Assembly (NCBI RefSeq): GCF_000613805.1
Contig: NZ_BAJR01000011.1
Coordinates: 1 to 64,000, forward strand
DNA: 64,000 nucleotides
Source of the DNA: Phocaeicola paurosaccharolyticus JCM 15092
GTDB taxonomy: Bacteria > Bacteroidota > Bacteroidia > Bacteroidales > Bacteroidaceae
Direction of reading: 5' to 3'
Shown: positions 28,061 to 39,158 of the stretch, piece by piece
Layout: each line of letters opens with the position of its first letter
Numbering within the stretch: position 1 is the stretch's first letter
The notes under the pieces: generated by a model
What the model saw: the letters and a program-made list of their open reading frames with translations, nothing else
What the model was told of the DNA's origin: nothing
The model's database searches: none
Position numbers and translations under genes: made by a program

Positions 28061-28744
28061 TTACCAATTATCATTCTCATTGCCCACCAATCCATTTTTC
28101 ACTGCCTCCTCAATTTTGTCCATTATTACATTTGAGAATGCGTGAGTCATAATAAGTGCTTTTGCAGATGTCTTCTTATGTTTATCTTTAGGAACGAAAG
28201 GAAAACATCCGTCAAGCGCCCATTTTTCTTCCACAGTTACTGGAACAGTACCACCCATGGCTCCCATGATTCCTCCTCCTGAAACGATAAAAGCATCATA
28301 GTTCTGTACTGTATAAGTAACTCTTATCTTGCCATCCTTGATATCAATTTTTATGATAGGTTTCACACTTATCTCATAAGTGTTAATTCCACCAACGTGA
28401 GAGGCTACATTAGAAAGATATGCCTGAACTATTATGCATCCCAACTCCTTGTCGTTCAATTGAATGACAGATTTTGCGTCGTTGAATGATGCTGTTGCCC
28501 AATAGTTTAATAATACATACAATTGATCTTTAGTCTGATTTTTGCAATCTATAACTTGGATGTAAGTTAGTGAGTTGTTCTTATCTAGAGTAAGGGTAGA
28601 GACGAGGTTTTCAGCTGCTTCAGTCCATTTTTCACCATATCTCTCTTTAGCGTACTTCTCAAGATCGTCTGTGCGAATTAATTGAGCATTTGCTGCTACT
28701 GCCATCATTATTATAGAGGCAAGAATAATAAGTCGGTTTCTCAT
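28061..28744 (-). CDS. exported DUF4468-type protein, function unknown
   Basis: This protein of 227 residues has a signal peptide (LIILASIIMMAVAANA) and a mature part resembling the DUF4468 family of Bacteroidota (YVLLNYWATASFNDAKSVIQL, KIDIKDGKIRVTYTVQNY). The family has a beta-alpha fold and no known function. The glycine-rich stretch SGGGIMGAMGG near residue 155 is unusual. The gene has its own -7 element (28804-28811) and terminator, so it is monocistronic. Confidence 0.75.
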   Translation of the reverse strand: MRNRLIILASIIMMAVAANAQLIRTDDLEKYAKERYGEKWTEAAENLVSTLTLDKNNSLTYIQVIDCKNQTKDQLYVLLNYWATASFNDAKSVIQLNDKELGCIIVQAYLSNVASHVGGINTYEISVKPIIKIDIKDGKIRVTYTVQNYDAFIVSGGGIMGAMGGTVPVTVEEKWALDGCFPFVPKDKHKKTSAKALIMTHAFSNVIMDKIEEAVKNGLVGNENDNW

Positions 28745-28803
28745 TTTGTAGTATAAATTAATTTTATTGTCTTTGTTCTGTTTTATTGAATAACTTTTCT
28801 TGA

Positions 28804-28811
28804 CAAATATA
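28804..28811 (-). promoter_or_regulatory. -7 promoter element of DUF4468 gene
   Basis: The complement reads TATATTTG, matching TAnnTTTG, 60 bases upstream of the start codon. A TTG in the -33 region is at 28833-28835 (spacing 21). Confidence 0.45.
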
Positions 28812-28898
28812 TAAAAAAAGAGTCCTAAAAAACAATAGGCAATAATTTATTTGAATATTAATACTATTTATTTACTGATGTTTTTCAATTTATTTCAT

Positions 28899-28906
28899 TA
28901 AGTTTG
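28899..28906 (+). promoter_or_regulatory. -7 promoter element of GH3 gene
   Basis: TAAGTTTG matches TAnnTTTG and lies 61 bases before the GH3 start codon. Confidence 0.5.
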
Positions 28907-28967
28907 TGACACTTAATAACCTTAAATTAAAACGAACCACCTAAAAGTAAATTTAAGAGTTATTACT

Positions 28968-31650
28968 ATGAAGAAGAAAAACATTTTGTTGGTTGGATTA
29001 CTCTGTCTATCCGGCGTTGCAAGTGCTCAGCATTCTAATTCCAAGAATGTTAGGCCTATAACAGTCAGAGAGACATATGACCATCCTTTTTGGAATCCCA
29101 AATTGCCGGTGGATGAGCGCATCGACAACCTTCTATCTCTTATGACAGTAGAAGAGAAAATCACACAGATGATGAACCGTTCTCTCTCTATTGACCGGCT
29201 CAATATTCCTGCCTACAACTGGTGGGGTGAGGCTTGTCACGGTTTGATGGGTGTCTCAGATGTGACAGTGTTCCCTCAGGCTATAGCTTTGGCTGCCACC
29301 TTCGATGATAATCAGGTGTTAAAGACATACTCTATGGTATCTGACGAAGCACGTGGACGCTTTAACTCTATCCCAAGAGACGGAGAGATTGGCCCATATG
29401 TATCTTCAATTCCAAATCTTACATTTGGGCCCCAAACGTTAACCTTATACGCGATCCTCGTTGGGGAAGAGGACAGGAGAGCTTTGGTGAGGATCCTCTA
29501 TTGCTCTCAAAAATGGGAGTTAGTGTGGTTGTAGGTATGCAAGGTACTGATCCTAATCATTTCAAGACGCACGCTTGTGCTAAACATTATGCTGTACACT
29601 CCGGTCCTGAACCGTTGCGTCATGAGTTTAATGCTGTGGTGAGCAAACGTGATTTGTGGGAATCATATCTGCCTGCATTCAAGGCATTGGTGAAAGAGGG
29701 TAACGTACAGGAGGTGATGTGTGCATATTCTGCTTTCGACGGTAAGCCATGTTGCAGCAGCGGACGATTACTTATTGATATATTACGTGAACGTTGGGGA
29801 TACGAAGGCATCATCCTTACAGATTGTGATGCTATAAACGACTTCTATATACCTGGCAGACATGAGACACATAAAAATCCTGCTGAGGCTAGTGTGGATG
29901 CTGTGTTGCATGGTACAGACCTGGAGTGCGGTCGTTCCTATCAGTCGCTTAATCAGGCATTGAAGGATGGACTTATCACCGAACTGGATATTGATGTTTC
30001 ATTGCGCCGTGTATTAAAAGGACGTTTCCAACTAGGTTTGCTAGATCCTGATGAACTATCTCCATATGCATCAATACCGGGAAGTGTAGTCGACTGCCAA
30101 GCTCACCGTGACCAAGCATTGAATATGGCTCGTTCAAGTCAGGTGTTGCTTAAAAACAATGGTCTGTTGCCTCTTAGTAAAGAGTTGAAGAATATTGCTG
30201 TTGTAGGTCCTAACATCGATGACGAAATAATGATGCGCGGTAACTATAGTGGTGTCCCTACTCACTGTACTACTATTCTTGAAGGATTGAAAAAAGCTAT
30301 GCCTAATGCAAACTTCATCGTTGAGCAGGGCTCCGGCATAGAAAATAACTATATTGAGTTCTCAAAGAATAATCAGGTTATGAGCAATGGAGAGATTGGA
30401 TTCTCTGCCCGTTACTTCAAAAATCAATCATTCACAGGAGAACCGATAAAATCTATTCAAGTGAAGAATATAGATTTCCAGACTGAGGGAGGTTATGGGT
30501 TTGGTGAAGGGGTACCTACATCCGACTTTTCAGCTATATATACTGCTAAATATAAGGCAGATAATAGCGGTGAACTCTCTTTCTCTGTTCGTGGAAATAA
30601 CTTTACTATAAAAATTAACGGAGATAGCATTGGCGGGTTCAGACCACGTCCACTGTCATTCACATACACTCCAGGCATGAAGCTTACGGAAGATCAGCGT
30701 CGTGAGCTCTTCTCTCAATCTTTCCGTCGTCCTCTTACTATTAACCATAAAGTGAATAAAGGAGAGGAATACAATATTGAGATAGATTATATCTCTGCAA
30801 CCAAAGGCTCTGTATCCAACTTGATGGTAAATGTAAATGAACGTAAGTTTACAGATTTCGCTGCTATTAAAGATAAAGTTAAGGATGCCGATGTAATTAT
30901 CTATGTTGGTGGTATCACCTCATCACAAGAGGGAGAGGGGCATGAACGTGCTACTATCGAACTACCGGAGGTTCAGCAATCATTCTTGAAAGCAATGCAT
31001 GATACAGGTAAGCCTGTAGTGAATGTCAACTGCTCCGGTTCGGCTATCGGATTTGAGAATGTTGACTCATATTACGATGCTCTCCTTCAGGCTTGGTATC
31101 CAGGACAAGAGGGTGGTGAGGCTGTTGCCGATATACTCTTTGGCAATTACAATCCTTCAGGAAAGCTTCCTGTTACTTTTTATAAGTCTACGTATCAGTT
31201 GCCTAATTTCATGGATTATGAGATGACCAACCGTACCTACCGTTACTTTAATGGAGTACCTCAGTATGCATTTGGTTACGGATTAAGCTATACCAAGTTT
31301 GACTTCGGACAGGCTAAACTATCTAAAAATAAGATTAAAGCAGGTGAGAGCGTGAAGATTACTATCCTGTAGAAAATGTGGGAGGTAGAGATGGAGCTGA
31401 AGTGGTGCAGGTATATGTAAAGAGCCTGACAAACCCTGATGCTCCAATAAAAGCTCTTAAGGCGTTTAAACGTGTAGAAATAAAACAAGGTGAAAAGTGC
31501 AAGGTTACTCTTACACTCACTCCTGATGCTTTTTCATACTACAATGACAAGAAAGATGATCTTGATGTATTCACAGGCGACTACCAGCTTCTATATGGTT
31601 CATCGTCACGTGATGAAGATTTACAGGCATTGCCTATACGTGTAATCTAA
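28968..31650 (+). pseudogene. GH3 beta-xylosidase/beta-glucosidase with two frameshifts
   Basis: The reading frame is broken into three pieces: 28968-29534, 29501-31372 and 31378-31650. Adding one T at about 29424-29426 (TTT to TTTT) restores LTFWAPNVNLIRDPRWGRG. Adding one C at 31366-31367 restores KITIPVENVGGRDG. The repaired protein would have about 893 residues: signal peptide, GH3 N-terminal barrel (YNWWGEACHG, nucleophile Asp in GIILTDCDAIND), GH3 C-terminal domain, an inserted PA14-like segment (FSARYFKNQSF) and a fibronectin-III-like end. The order and motifs fit periplasmic beta-xylosidases or beta-glucosidases. Everything outside the two sites is well conserved, so recent mutation or sequencing error is likely. 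Confidence 0.85.
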
Positions 31651-31772
31651 TAAAAGAGTTGCAGTGTCAATTGTAGATATACTTAATTCTTTAAACAGAC
31701 TTTTTCTGTTGTCTGTTATTCAACAGGTATGGAGTATATATATTGTCATTGCATGAATAACCTACCATCATA

Positions 31773-31803
31773 AAAAAGGTGTACATCTGATGTACACCTT
31801 TTT
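31773..31803. terminator. bidirectional terminator between GH3 and S9 peptidase genes
   Basis: A perfect stem, AAAAAGGTGTACA (31773-31785) and TGTACACCTTTTT (31791-31803), has a 5-base loop and T runs on both strands between convergent genes. Confidence 0.85.
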
Positions 31804-31822
31804 GTTCTATATCATAATAGAT

Positions 31823-33934
31823 TTATTTCTTCAACCACTTATCGAGCCATTTGAAGTATGTTCTCTGCCAAAGAATACCATTCTGTGGTTTCAATACCCA
31901 GTGGTTTTCATCAGGGTATAGAAGAAGCTCTGCAGGAATACCGCGAAGAACTGCAGCGTTGAAAGCTGACATACCTTGTGAAGCCAGAATACGATAATCT
32001 TTCTCACCATGGATACAAAGTATTGGAGTATCCCATTTGTCAACAAACTTATGTGGTGAGTTAGCAAAGGTGCGCTGTGCGATGGCATTGTTCTTTTCCC
32101 AATATGCACCACCCATATCCCAATTTGCAAACCACATCTCCTCTGTTTCCAGATACTGCTGTTCGATATTGAAGATGCCATCGTGTGCTATGAATGCTTT
32201 GAAACGTTTGTCGTGATTTCCTGCTAACCAGTAAACAGAGAAACCTCCGAAGCTTGCTCCAACACAACCAAGACGATTCTTGTCAACATATAATTCCTTA
32301 GATATATCGTCAATAGCCGATAAATAATCCTTCATACACTGGCCTGCGTAATCACCGCTGATCTGTTCCAGCCACTCCATACCGAAACCTGGAAGACCAC
32401 GACGGTTTGGAGCAATGATGATATAATCGTTTGCTGCCATAATTTGGAAGTTCCATCTGTAGCTCCAGAACTGGCTTACAGGACTCTGAGGACCACCTTC
32501 GCAGAATAGGAGGGTAGGGTATTTCTTGTTTGGATCGAAGTTGATAGGATAGATCACCCAAGATAGCATATCTTTTCCATCTGTAGTCTTAGTCCATCTT
32601 TCCTCTACCTTTCCAATCTTGAGCTGTTTGAAAATATGGTCGTTCTCGTGAGATAGCTGCTCTACTTTTCCACTCTTTGTGTTGAGTGTAAATATTTCGT
32701 CAGCATGACTTATTGAGTGACGAGTTGTTATTATATTATCACCGCACAGATTTACTGAAGCATAGTCATACATGCCATCTGTAAGCTTTTTTACTTCACC
32801 CTTAAGGTTTGTTGAATATATCATGGTTGTACCATGCCATACTCCAATGAAATAGAGTTTAGATGAGTTTTTCGTCCAGCAGAAATCGTCTACTCCCGAT
32901 TCGAATGATTCGGTAACATACTGTTTCTTACCTGTAGCAAGTTCCATTACGCAGAGGCGGTTTCTGTCACTCTCGTAGCCATCACGTTCCATACTTTGCC
33001 AAGCGATATATTTCCCATCTGGTGAGAACTTAGGATTGATGTCATAACCCATATTCTTGTCAGGGTTGTCTTCGCTCTTGCAGAGATTCTTTGTACTCTT
33101 GTTCTCGAGGTTATATAGATATATATCCGAGTCGGTAGAGGTGGCATATGCCATTCCCTCTTTCTTACGGCTTGTATATGCAATGCTCTTTGAATCGCAG
33201 CTCCAAGCAAGCTGCTCAATACCTCCGAAAGGTTTCAATGGAGCCTCGAATGGTTCGTCAAGCATTATATCTGTTGCTTTCCCTATCTTTTCACCGTCGA
33301 ATGGCGCAACAAAAGGATGTGGTATGCTCTCTACCCACTCATCCCAATGTTTGTACATAAGGTCGTTAACAATGATACCTGATGATTTTGGAAGGTCTGG
33401 ATAGATGTCTACAGTTCGTTTACCATACTTTATCTGTGAGATGAAGAGTACCTGTTTGCCATCAGGAGAGAATTTGAATCCCTCAATGTCACCTTCATAG
33501 TCAGATATTTTCTTTCTGTCTGTTCCGTCAGGATTCATCTCCCATATCTGGCTGCTTCCGCTTTCATTGCTGAGGAATGTAATCTTCTTTCCTGCTTTTG
33601 TCCATGTTGGCTGGTTCTCACTGAATGCGCTTTGTGTAAGCAGGGTGTTGTTTTTCCCATCAGCATCCATTACATATATCTCTGTATGGCTCTTGTTCTG
33701 TGGTACGCTGTAGTATGTCACTGTGTAGGCAATTTTCTTGCCATCAGGAGATACGTCAAGACTTCCTATTCTTCCCATTGCCCAAAGAGCTTCAGGAGTA
33801 AGAACTCCGTCTTTAATTTCAATGTTCTGTTTACCGATAATATTCTCTGATTTTGTATCGGACAGATTTAGCCCACTACTTGTTGAGGCTATCAATAAAG
33901 AAACTGACATAATTAGAATCTTCTTTTTTTTCAT
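31823..33934 (-). CDS. S9 family prolyl-oligopeptidase-like serine peptidase
   Basis: This exported serine peptidase of 703 residues has an N-terminal signal (KILIMSVSLLIASTSSG), a beta-propeller built of repeats such as SPDGKKIAYT and SPDGKYIAW, and an alpha/beta hydrolase domain. The triad is visible: Ser in GASFGGFS, Asp in HGEKDYRI and His in DENHWVLKP. The family includes dipeptidyl peptidases and acylaminoacyl peptidases; the exact type is uncertain. Its start codon is only 14 bases beyond the T run of a minus-strand terminator that follows yidC, and no clear promoter separates them, so expression may depend on read-through. Confidence 0.9.
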   Translation of the reverse strand: MKKKKILIMSVSLLIASTSSGLNLSDTKSENIIGKQNIEIKDGVLTPEALWAMGRIGSLDVSPDGKKIAYTVTYYSVPQNKSHTEIYVMDADGKNNTLLTQSAFSENQPTWTKAGKKITFLSNESGSSQIWEMNPDGTDRKKISDYEGDIEGFKFSPDGKQVLFISQIKYGKRTVDIYPDLPKSSGIIVNDLMYKHWDEWVESIPHPFVAPFDGEKIGKATDIMLDEPFEAPLKPFGGIEQLAWSCDSKSIAYTSRKKEGMAYATSTDSDIYLYNLENKSTKNLCKSEDNPDKNMGYDINPKFSPDGKYIAWQSMERDGYESDRNRLCVMELATGKKQYVTESFESGVDDFCWTKNSSKLYFIGVWHGTTMIYSTNLKGEVKKLTDGMYDYASVNLCGDNIITTRHSISHADEIFTLNTKSGKVEQLSHENDHIFKQLKIGKVEERWTKTTDGKDMLSWVIYPINFDPNKKYPTLLFCEGGPQSPVSQFWSYRWNFQIMAANDYIIIAPNRRGLPGFGMEWLEQISGDYAGQCMKDYLSAIDDISKELYVDKNRLGCVGASFGGFSVYWLAGNHDKRFKAFIAHDGIFNIEQQYLETEEMWFANWDMGGAYWEKNNAIAQRTFANSPHKFVDKWDTPILCIHGEKDYRILASQGMSAFNAAVLRGIPAELLLYPDENHWVLKPQNGILWQRTYFKWLDKWLKK

Positions 33935-33948
33935 AGGTGGTAATATTT

Positions 33949-33978
33949 AAAAAAGGGCAGAATTGTAAAACTCTGCCC
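33949..33978 (-). terminator. terminator after yidC, close to S9 start codon
   Basis: GGGCAGA (33955-33961) and TCTGCCC (33972-33978) form the stem; the minus strand continues with six T. It lies between yidC and the S9 peptidase gene. Confidence 0.75.
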
Positions 33979-33997
33979 CTCATATTATATCAACAAA

Positions 33998-35863
33998 TTA
34001 TTTTTTGTATCTGTTCATCTTTTCTTTCTGTATTCTTTCCTGCTCTTTTTGTAAAGCTTCAAGTTTACCCATCAATCCGCCTCCTGTGCCTTTCTTCTGG
34101 CTATTCTTAGCTTTATTCGCCTGAAGTTTAGCAAGAAGTTTCTTCTCATCAGTAACCTCTCTTAGGACTACCATTGTCAGGATACCAATAAGACCTGAAA
34201 TAAAGTAGTAGTAGTTAAGACCTGAAGAGTAGTTATTGAATATGAATATGAACATAACCGGCATAAGGTACATCATCCACTTCATAATAGGCATCTGCTG
34301 TTGACCACCCATGCTCATATCTTGCTGCTTCATTGTGTAAATTGTGTTCAATATATTAGTGATACTGAACAGAAGACAGAACACGCTAAGGTGATTTCCA
34401 AGAAGAGGAATGTTTGTTCCCCAGTTAATCAGGTCATCATAAGTTGACAAGTCAGGTGCCCAAAGGAAACTCTGTTGACGAAGCTCTATAGCGTTTGGCA
34501 CAAAGAAGAAGAGTGCCATGAATACAGGCATCTGGATAAGCATAGGAAGACATCCTCCCATAGGACTTACTCCATATTGGCTGTATAGTGCCATAGTCTC
34601 CTGCTGCTTCTTGAGAGCGTCTTCTTTCTTAGGATACTTTTCATTTATCTCCTGTATATATGGCTTAAGAACACGCATCTTTGCGGATGACATATATGAC
34701 TTACGAGTAGCAGGGTAGACGAGGACCTTAACGATTATAGTCATAAGTAATATTACGGCACCCATGCTTAATCCCCAGCCTGAAAGCCAGTCGAAGAGGT
34801 TGATGGTGAACCATCTGTTTATCCAACGTATGACAGGCCATCCAAGATATACAAGGTCTTCAAGTTCAAGATCTTTATTAGAGATACTCAAGTCATTACT
34901 TGCATGTAGAGTTTTGAAGTGGTTAGGACCGAAGTAAAGCTGCATGTTTGTTGACTTAGCTCCTGATGGATCAAAGAATGTAGACATATCAGCTTTATAA
35001 TCTTTCAGATAACCACTGTTCTCTTCCTGAGGATTTGACTCAAGTATAGTCTTTGTGAAGTCCTGATCGGCGATGAAGACAGATGAGAAGAACTGGTTCT
35101 TGAATGCAATCCAATTGAGGTCCTCGGTCATATCTTGTCTATCCTTCTTGGTTTCACTAAGATAATCAGAGTGCTCATCAACAACTTTGTATGTAAGTGA
35201 TGTATATCTCTGTTCGAAAGTGTAACCTTTCTCAAGTTGACGTGCTTTCTGAGACCAGTTGATATTTACACTCTTAGTTGATGTAGGGAAGAAGTTGCTC
35301 ATACCTTTTGCAGTAAGTATGAAGTTCATCATATATTTATCATGCAACAACTTGTAGTCAAAGTCTATATATCCGCCATTACTTGCGTTAAGACGCATTG
35401 TAACTGTACTATCTGTTACATTGATAGGCTGGAAGTAGTAATCTTTGGTTAGTATATTTCCCTCTTTTCCATCGAATGCAAAGTTCATTCCTGAGTCCTT
35501 AGCATCAAATAAGACTAGTGGTTTACCATCTTGTCCGTTGTACTTCTTCAGCATAGCCGAACAAACTCTACCACCTTTATTGGTAAAAGTAACTTTTACC
35601 AAATCATTCTGAATAGTAACTAGCTGTTCAACTCCTTTTGAAGCATTAAAGAAAAGAGATGTAGAATCGACGGTATTTTTCTCTACCAAAGCATCAGCCT
35701 TTGCATTGTTTTGTTGCACAGGTTTGCTCTGCTCAACAATCTGAGTAGAATCTTTCTGTCTTTTTGCTCTATCAATCTCCGCTTGACTAGGCCGGCTGAA
35801 AATAGAAAAGCCAATAAGAACGGCTCCTATTAACGTGAACCCAATTAAAGTGTTTTTATCCAT
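33998..35863 (-). CDS. yidC: membrane protein insertase YidC
   Basis: This inner-membrane insertase of 621 residues folds and inserts membrane proteins with or without the Sec translocon. It has an N-terminal membrane segment ([17 protein letters not shown]), a periplasmic domain of about 340 residues and a C-terminal core of five helices, with [20 protein letters not shown] forming the cytoplasmic loop. The C-terminus is basic and lysine-rich. It lies 27 bases behind pyrG on the same strand and is probably co-transcribed. Confidence 0.94.
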   Translation of the reverse strand: MDKNTLIGFTLIGAVLIGFSIFSRPSQAEIDRAKRQKDSTQIVEQSKPVQQNNAKADALVEKNTVDSTSLFFNASKGVEQLVTIQNDLVKVTFTNKGGRVCSAMLKKYNGQDGKPLVLFDAKDSGMNFAFDGKEGNILTKDYYFQPINVTDSTVTMRLNASNGGYIDFDYKLLHDKYMMNFILTAKGMSNFFPTSTKSVNINWSQKARQLEKGYTFEQRYTSLTYKVVDEHSDYLSETKKDRQDMTEDLNWIAFKNQFFSSVFIADQDFTKTILESNPQEENSGYLKDYKADMSTFFDPSGAKSTNMQLYFGPNHFKTLHASNDLSISNKDLELEDLVYLGWPVIRWINRWFTINLFDWLSGWGLSMGAVILLMTIIVKVLVYPATRKSYMSSAKMRVLKPYIQEINEKYPKKEDALKKQQETMALYSQYGVSPMGGCLPMLIQMPVFMALFFFVPNAIELRQQSFLWAPDLSTYDDLINWGTNIPLLGNHLSVFCLLFSITNILNTIYTMKQQDMSMGGQQQMPIMKWMMYLMPVMFIFIFNNYSSGLNYYYFISGLIGILTMVVLREVTDEKKLLAKLQANKAKNSQKKGTGGGLMGKLEALQKEQERIQKEKMNRYKK

Positions 35864-35890
35864 CTTTACGATTTATTCTTTATATATCTG

Positions 35891-37489
35891 TTATTTAGTA
35901 ATTGCTGCCTTTATAAATGACAGGAATAAAGGATGAGGATTAAGTACGGTACTGCTATATTCCGGATGGAACTGAGTACCAACAAACCACTTAAGTGAAG
36001 GTATCTCAACAATCTCTACCAGGTCTGACTCTGGGTTAATACCTACACATTTCATGCCATTCTCTTCAAACTCTTTCTTATAGTCATTATTAAACTCATA
36101 GCGGTGACGGTGACGTTCCTGTATATGCTCTTTCTTGTAAGCTTCAAAAGCCTTAGAATCTTTGCTTATTACACAGTCGTATGCACCAAGACGCATTGTA
36201 CCTCCCATGTTTGTAATGGCTTTCTGCTCTTCCATAATGTCAATTACATTGTGTGGGGTCTTCTCATCCATCTCACGGCTATTTGCATCTTCATATCCCA
36301 ATACATTTCTTGCAAACTCAATTGTCATGCACTGCATACCAAGGCAAATACCAAATGTTGGTATGTTGTGTGTTCTTGTATATTTCAATGCTACGAACTT
36401 GCCTTCTATGCCTCTCTGTCCAAATCCCGGGCAAACGATAACACCATCCATGCCTTTAAGTTTTTGTTCAACATTCTCTTCTGTTAGCTTCTCGCTGTTT
36501 AGAAATTGAATATCGGCTTTTCTATCATTGTATGTTGCTGATTGAGAGATAGACTCTAAGATAGATTTATAAGCATCCTGAAGATCATATTTACCAACAA
36601 GACCAATCTTAACAGTTTCTTTAGCTTTGTTTCTTCTCTCTAGGAACTTCTTCCATGGAATAAGAGCTGGAGCTTCTCCAACAGGCATACCCATTTTCTT
36701 AAGGATTGTCTCGTCAAGACCCTGTTCCTGCATCTTCAATGGGACTTCGTATATTGTTGGCATATCTATTGACTGTACAACAGCGTTCTCGTCAACATTA
36801 CAGAATAGAGCAACTTTCTTCCTCAATTCGGCACTTAGTTGGTGCTCAGTACGAAGAACAAGAATGTCAGGTTGTATACCTACAGACTGTAACTCTTTAA
36901 CAGAGTGCTGTGTAGGCTTAGTCTTCAACTCTTTAGCAGCAGCAAGATATGGAACATATGTAAGGTGAACGCATAGAGCGTTGCGACCCATTTCCCATTT
37001 CAGCTGACGTATGCTCTCTAGATATGGAAAAGATTCTATATCACCTACAGTACCTCCAATTTCTGTAATAACAAAATCGAATTTATTTTTGGAACCTAGA
37101 AGCTTAACATTTCTTTTTATCTCATCTGTGATATGAGGGACAACTTGAATAGTTTTACCTAAAAAATCACCTTTACGCTCTTTGTCTATAACACTTTTAT
37201 AGATACGACCAGTTGTGATATTGTTTGCTTTTGTTGTCTGAATTCCAAGGAAACGTTCATAATGTCCTAGGTCGAGGTCGGCCTCATGACCATCCACGGT
37301 TACATAACACTCTCCATGTTCATAAGGATTTAGTGTACCTGGATCGATGTTGATGTAAGGATCAAATTTTTGGATTGTGACATTATATCCTCTAGCTTGA
37401 AGTAATTTGCCTATTGATGACGAAATAATGCCTTTACCTAATGATGAAGCAACACCACCGGTTACGAAAATATACTTAGTTTCTCCCAC
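35891..37489 (-). CDS. pyrG: CTP synthase
   Basis: This cytoplasmic enzyme of 532 residues makes CTP from UTP, ATP and glutamine. The synthetase domain begins KYIFVTGGVASSLGKGI and includes the Mg/UTP segment. The glutaminase domain has the nucleophile cysteine in FGICLGMQCM and the His/Glu pair in GTQFHPEYS. The start is a GTG at 37489, giving the usual family N-terminus; no better ATG exists. A -7 element lies at 37535-37542. yidC follows after 27 bases. Confidence 0.95.
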   Translation of the reverse strand: MGETKYIFVTGGVASSLGKGIISSSIGKLLQARGYNVTIQKFDPYINIDPGTLNPYEHGECYVTVDGHEADLDLGHYERFLGIQTTKANNITTGRIYKSVIDKERKGDFLGKTIQVVPHITDEIKRNVKLLGSKNKFDFVITEIGGTVGDIESFPYLESIRQLKWEMGRNALCVHLTYVPYLAAAKELKTKPTQHSVKELQSVGIQPDILVLRTEHQLSAELRKKVALFCNVDENAVVQSIDMPTIYEVPLKMQEQGLDETILKKMGMPVGEAPALIPWKKFLERRNKAKETVKIGLVGKYDLQDAYKSILESISQSATYNDRKADIQFLNSEKLTEENVEQKLKGMDGVIVCPGFGQRGIEGKFVALKYTRTHNIPTFGICLGMQCMTIEFARNVLGYEDANSREMDEKTPHNVIDIMEEQKAITNMGGTMRLGAYDCVISKDSKAFEAYKKEHIQERHRHRYEFNNDYKKEFEENGMKCVGINPESDLVEIVEIPSLKWFVGTQFHPEYSSTVLNPHPLFLSFIKAAITK

Positions 37490-37534
37490 AACTATATTAT
37501 TTAAAATTATAAATTACCTATTAAATCAAAGTTG

Positions 37535-37542
37535 CAAAAATA
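37535..37542 (-). promoter_or_regulatory. -7 promoter element of pyrG-yidC
   Basis: The complement reads TATTTTTG, matching TAnnTTTG, 45 bases upstream of the GTG start. Confidence 0.45.
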
Positions 37543-37669
37543 CAAAATCTTTTTTTTTATAAGATAGCAGTTAATTAAAAACATTATGACTTAAATCAAT
37601 TTATTGCAGAATAATTATAATTACTTCCTTAAAATATGTTGTATATTATACTTAATGTAATTTTTAATG

Positions 37670-37677
37670 TATTTTTG
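37670..37677 (+). promoter_or_regulatory. -7 promoter element of DUF3078 gene
   Basis: TATTTTTG matches TAnnTTTG and lies 27 bases before the chosen ATG at 37705. It argues against starts upstream of it. Confidence 0.5.
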
Positions 37678-37704
37678 CATTATAAACACTTCAACCCTAT
37701 TAAT

Positions 37705-39102
37705 ATGAAAAAATATTTTGTATTGTTGTCATGCCTGGCATACTTCTTTACTAGTTCATATTCTCAAAGGCGTGAAAACAAACATTATAGTAATGATGTT
37801 GTAACGAATTTTTACGATTCTTTGGCTCAAAAGAGTTCAGCATATTATGCTAATTATGCTTTGTGGAATAATCTGGATACAATTCCTCAATATAGTGAAA
37901 TTCCTAATCCGGATTTGTACAAATTGTTTGTTCCTACTACATATTATCAAGAGCCTATCGAGGAAATTTCCAATATAGATTGGTCTCCCTCAATGTATAA
38001 CAGAAATAGAAGCGCAGCAATAGATTCTATTCTTTGTTTTAAAAATGATAGTTGTCCGAGCTTACCTTATGATAATTTGGAAAAGTCTAAAGCTACTAAC
38101 AGTTGGGTAAATAAGATTTTAATGAATGTTTACCTGAAAAAACCGGAGATAGTATTAAAGAATGAGGCTGATTTTAAAAATCTGAAGTTCCTGGATGATA
38201 ACAAAATAGTGAAGAGACCTAAAAAAGAGGATGTGATAAGTCTTCTTGAACCTGAAGCTCCTGTAGAGAATTTAAATGAGGGAGAGTTGATTGTGGTACG
38301 TCCTAACTTCTGGACTCACAAAGGCAATGGTTATGCTCAGTTCACGCAGCACTATATATCAGATAATTGGTATAAAGGTGGTGAAAGTACAAATGCTCTT
38401 TTGTCAGGACTTATACTAGAGGCAAATTATAACGACCGTCAAAAGATTCAGTTTGATAACCGAATGGAGATAAAACTTGGTTTTATAACAGCTCCATCAG
38501 ATACTGTACATAAGTATAAGACTAATGCCGACCTTTTCAGAATTACAAGTAAATTGGGCGTTCAGGCTCATAAGAACTGGTACTATACACTTGGCTTGGA
38601 CTTTAAAACACAGTTCTTCGCTAACTATAAGACTAATACCAATGATTTGATATCTAACATCCTTTCTCCTGCACAGATGGATTTAACACTCGGTATGGAC
38701 TTTAAGAAGAGTAATAAGAATTATATTCTATCATTGCTTACATCACCATTTGCCTATACATTCATATTCATAAAGGATAATGACCGAATTATTAATACAA
38801 CAACGTTTAATGTTAAGGATGGAGATCGTACTGCAAACCTATTCGGTTCTAAGTTCACCGGTACACTTCAATGGAAGATGTTCCCAAGTGTGGTGTGGGA
38901 CTCAAAACTAGAATACTTTACAACGTACAATAATGTTATTGCGAACTGGGAAAATACTTTCAACTTCGTATTGAACAGATATCTATCAACTAAGTTGTTC
39001 GTTCATGCACGTTTTGATGATGGTGTTGCTCTAAGCGGAAATAACCATAGTTATTTTCAGATACAGGAGTTGTTAAGCTTCGGTTTGAACTATAAATGGT
39101 AA
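37705..39102 (+). CDS. DUF3078-type envelope protein
   Basis: This protein of 465 residues has a signal peptide (MKKYFVLLSCLAYFFTSSYS) and ends in aromatic beta strands finishing LLSFGLNYKW, typical of an outer-membrane beta barrel. The segment FWTHKGNGYAQFTQHYISDNW and the following strands fit the DUF3078 family of Bacteroidota, whose function is unknown. A frame extending to 37636 would add 23 residues that overlap the -7 element, so the ATG at 37705 is used. It has its own terminator. Confidence 0.78.
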   Translation: MKKYFVLLSCLAYFFTSSYSQRRENKHYSNDVVTNFYDSLAQKSSAYYANYALWNNLDTIPQYSEIPNPDLYKLFVPTTYYQEPIEEISNIDWSPSMYNRNRSAAIDSILCFKNDSCPSLPYDNLEKSKATNSWVNKILMNVYLKKPEIVLKNEADFKNLKFLDDNKIVKRPKKEDVISLLEPEAPVENLNEGELIVVRPNFWTHKGNGYAQFTQHYISDNWYKGGESTNALLSGLILEANYNDRQKIQFDNRMEIKLGFITAPSDTVHKYKTNADLFRITSKLGVQAHKNWYYTLGLDFKTQFFANYKTNTNDLISNILSPAQMDLTLGMDFKKSNKNYILSLLTSPFAYTFIFIKDNDRIINTTTFNVKDGDRTANLFGSKFTGTLQWKMFPSVVWDSKLEYFTTYNNVIANWENTFNFVLNRYLSTKLFVHARFDDGVALSGNNHSYFQIQELLSFGLNYKW

Positions 39103-39116
39103 GAACATGATATTAT

Positions 39117-39158
39117 AAAAGAAGAGAGCGATACAGTGATGTATCGCTCTCTTCTTTT
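39117..39158. terminator. strong hairpin terminator after DUF3078 gene
   Basis: A perfect stem of at least 19 bp, beginning AAAAGAAGAGAGCGATACA at 39117 and closing at 39140-39158, has a 4-base loop and ends in TTTTAT on the plus strand. Confidence 0.88.
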
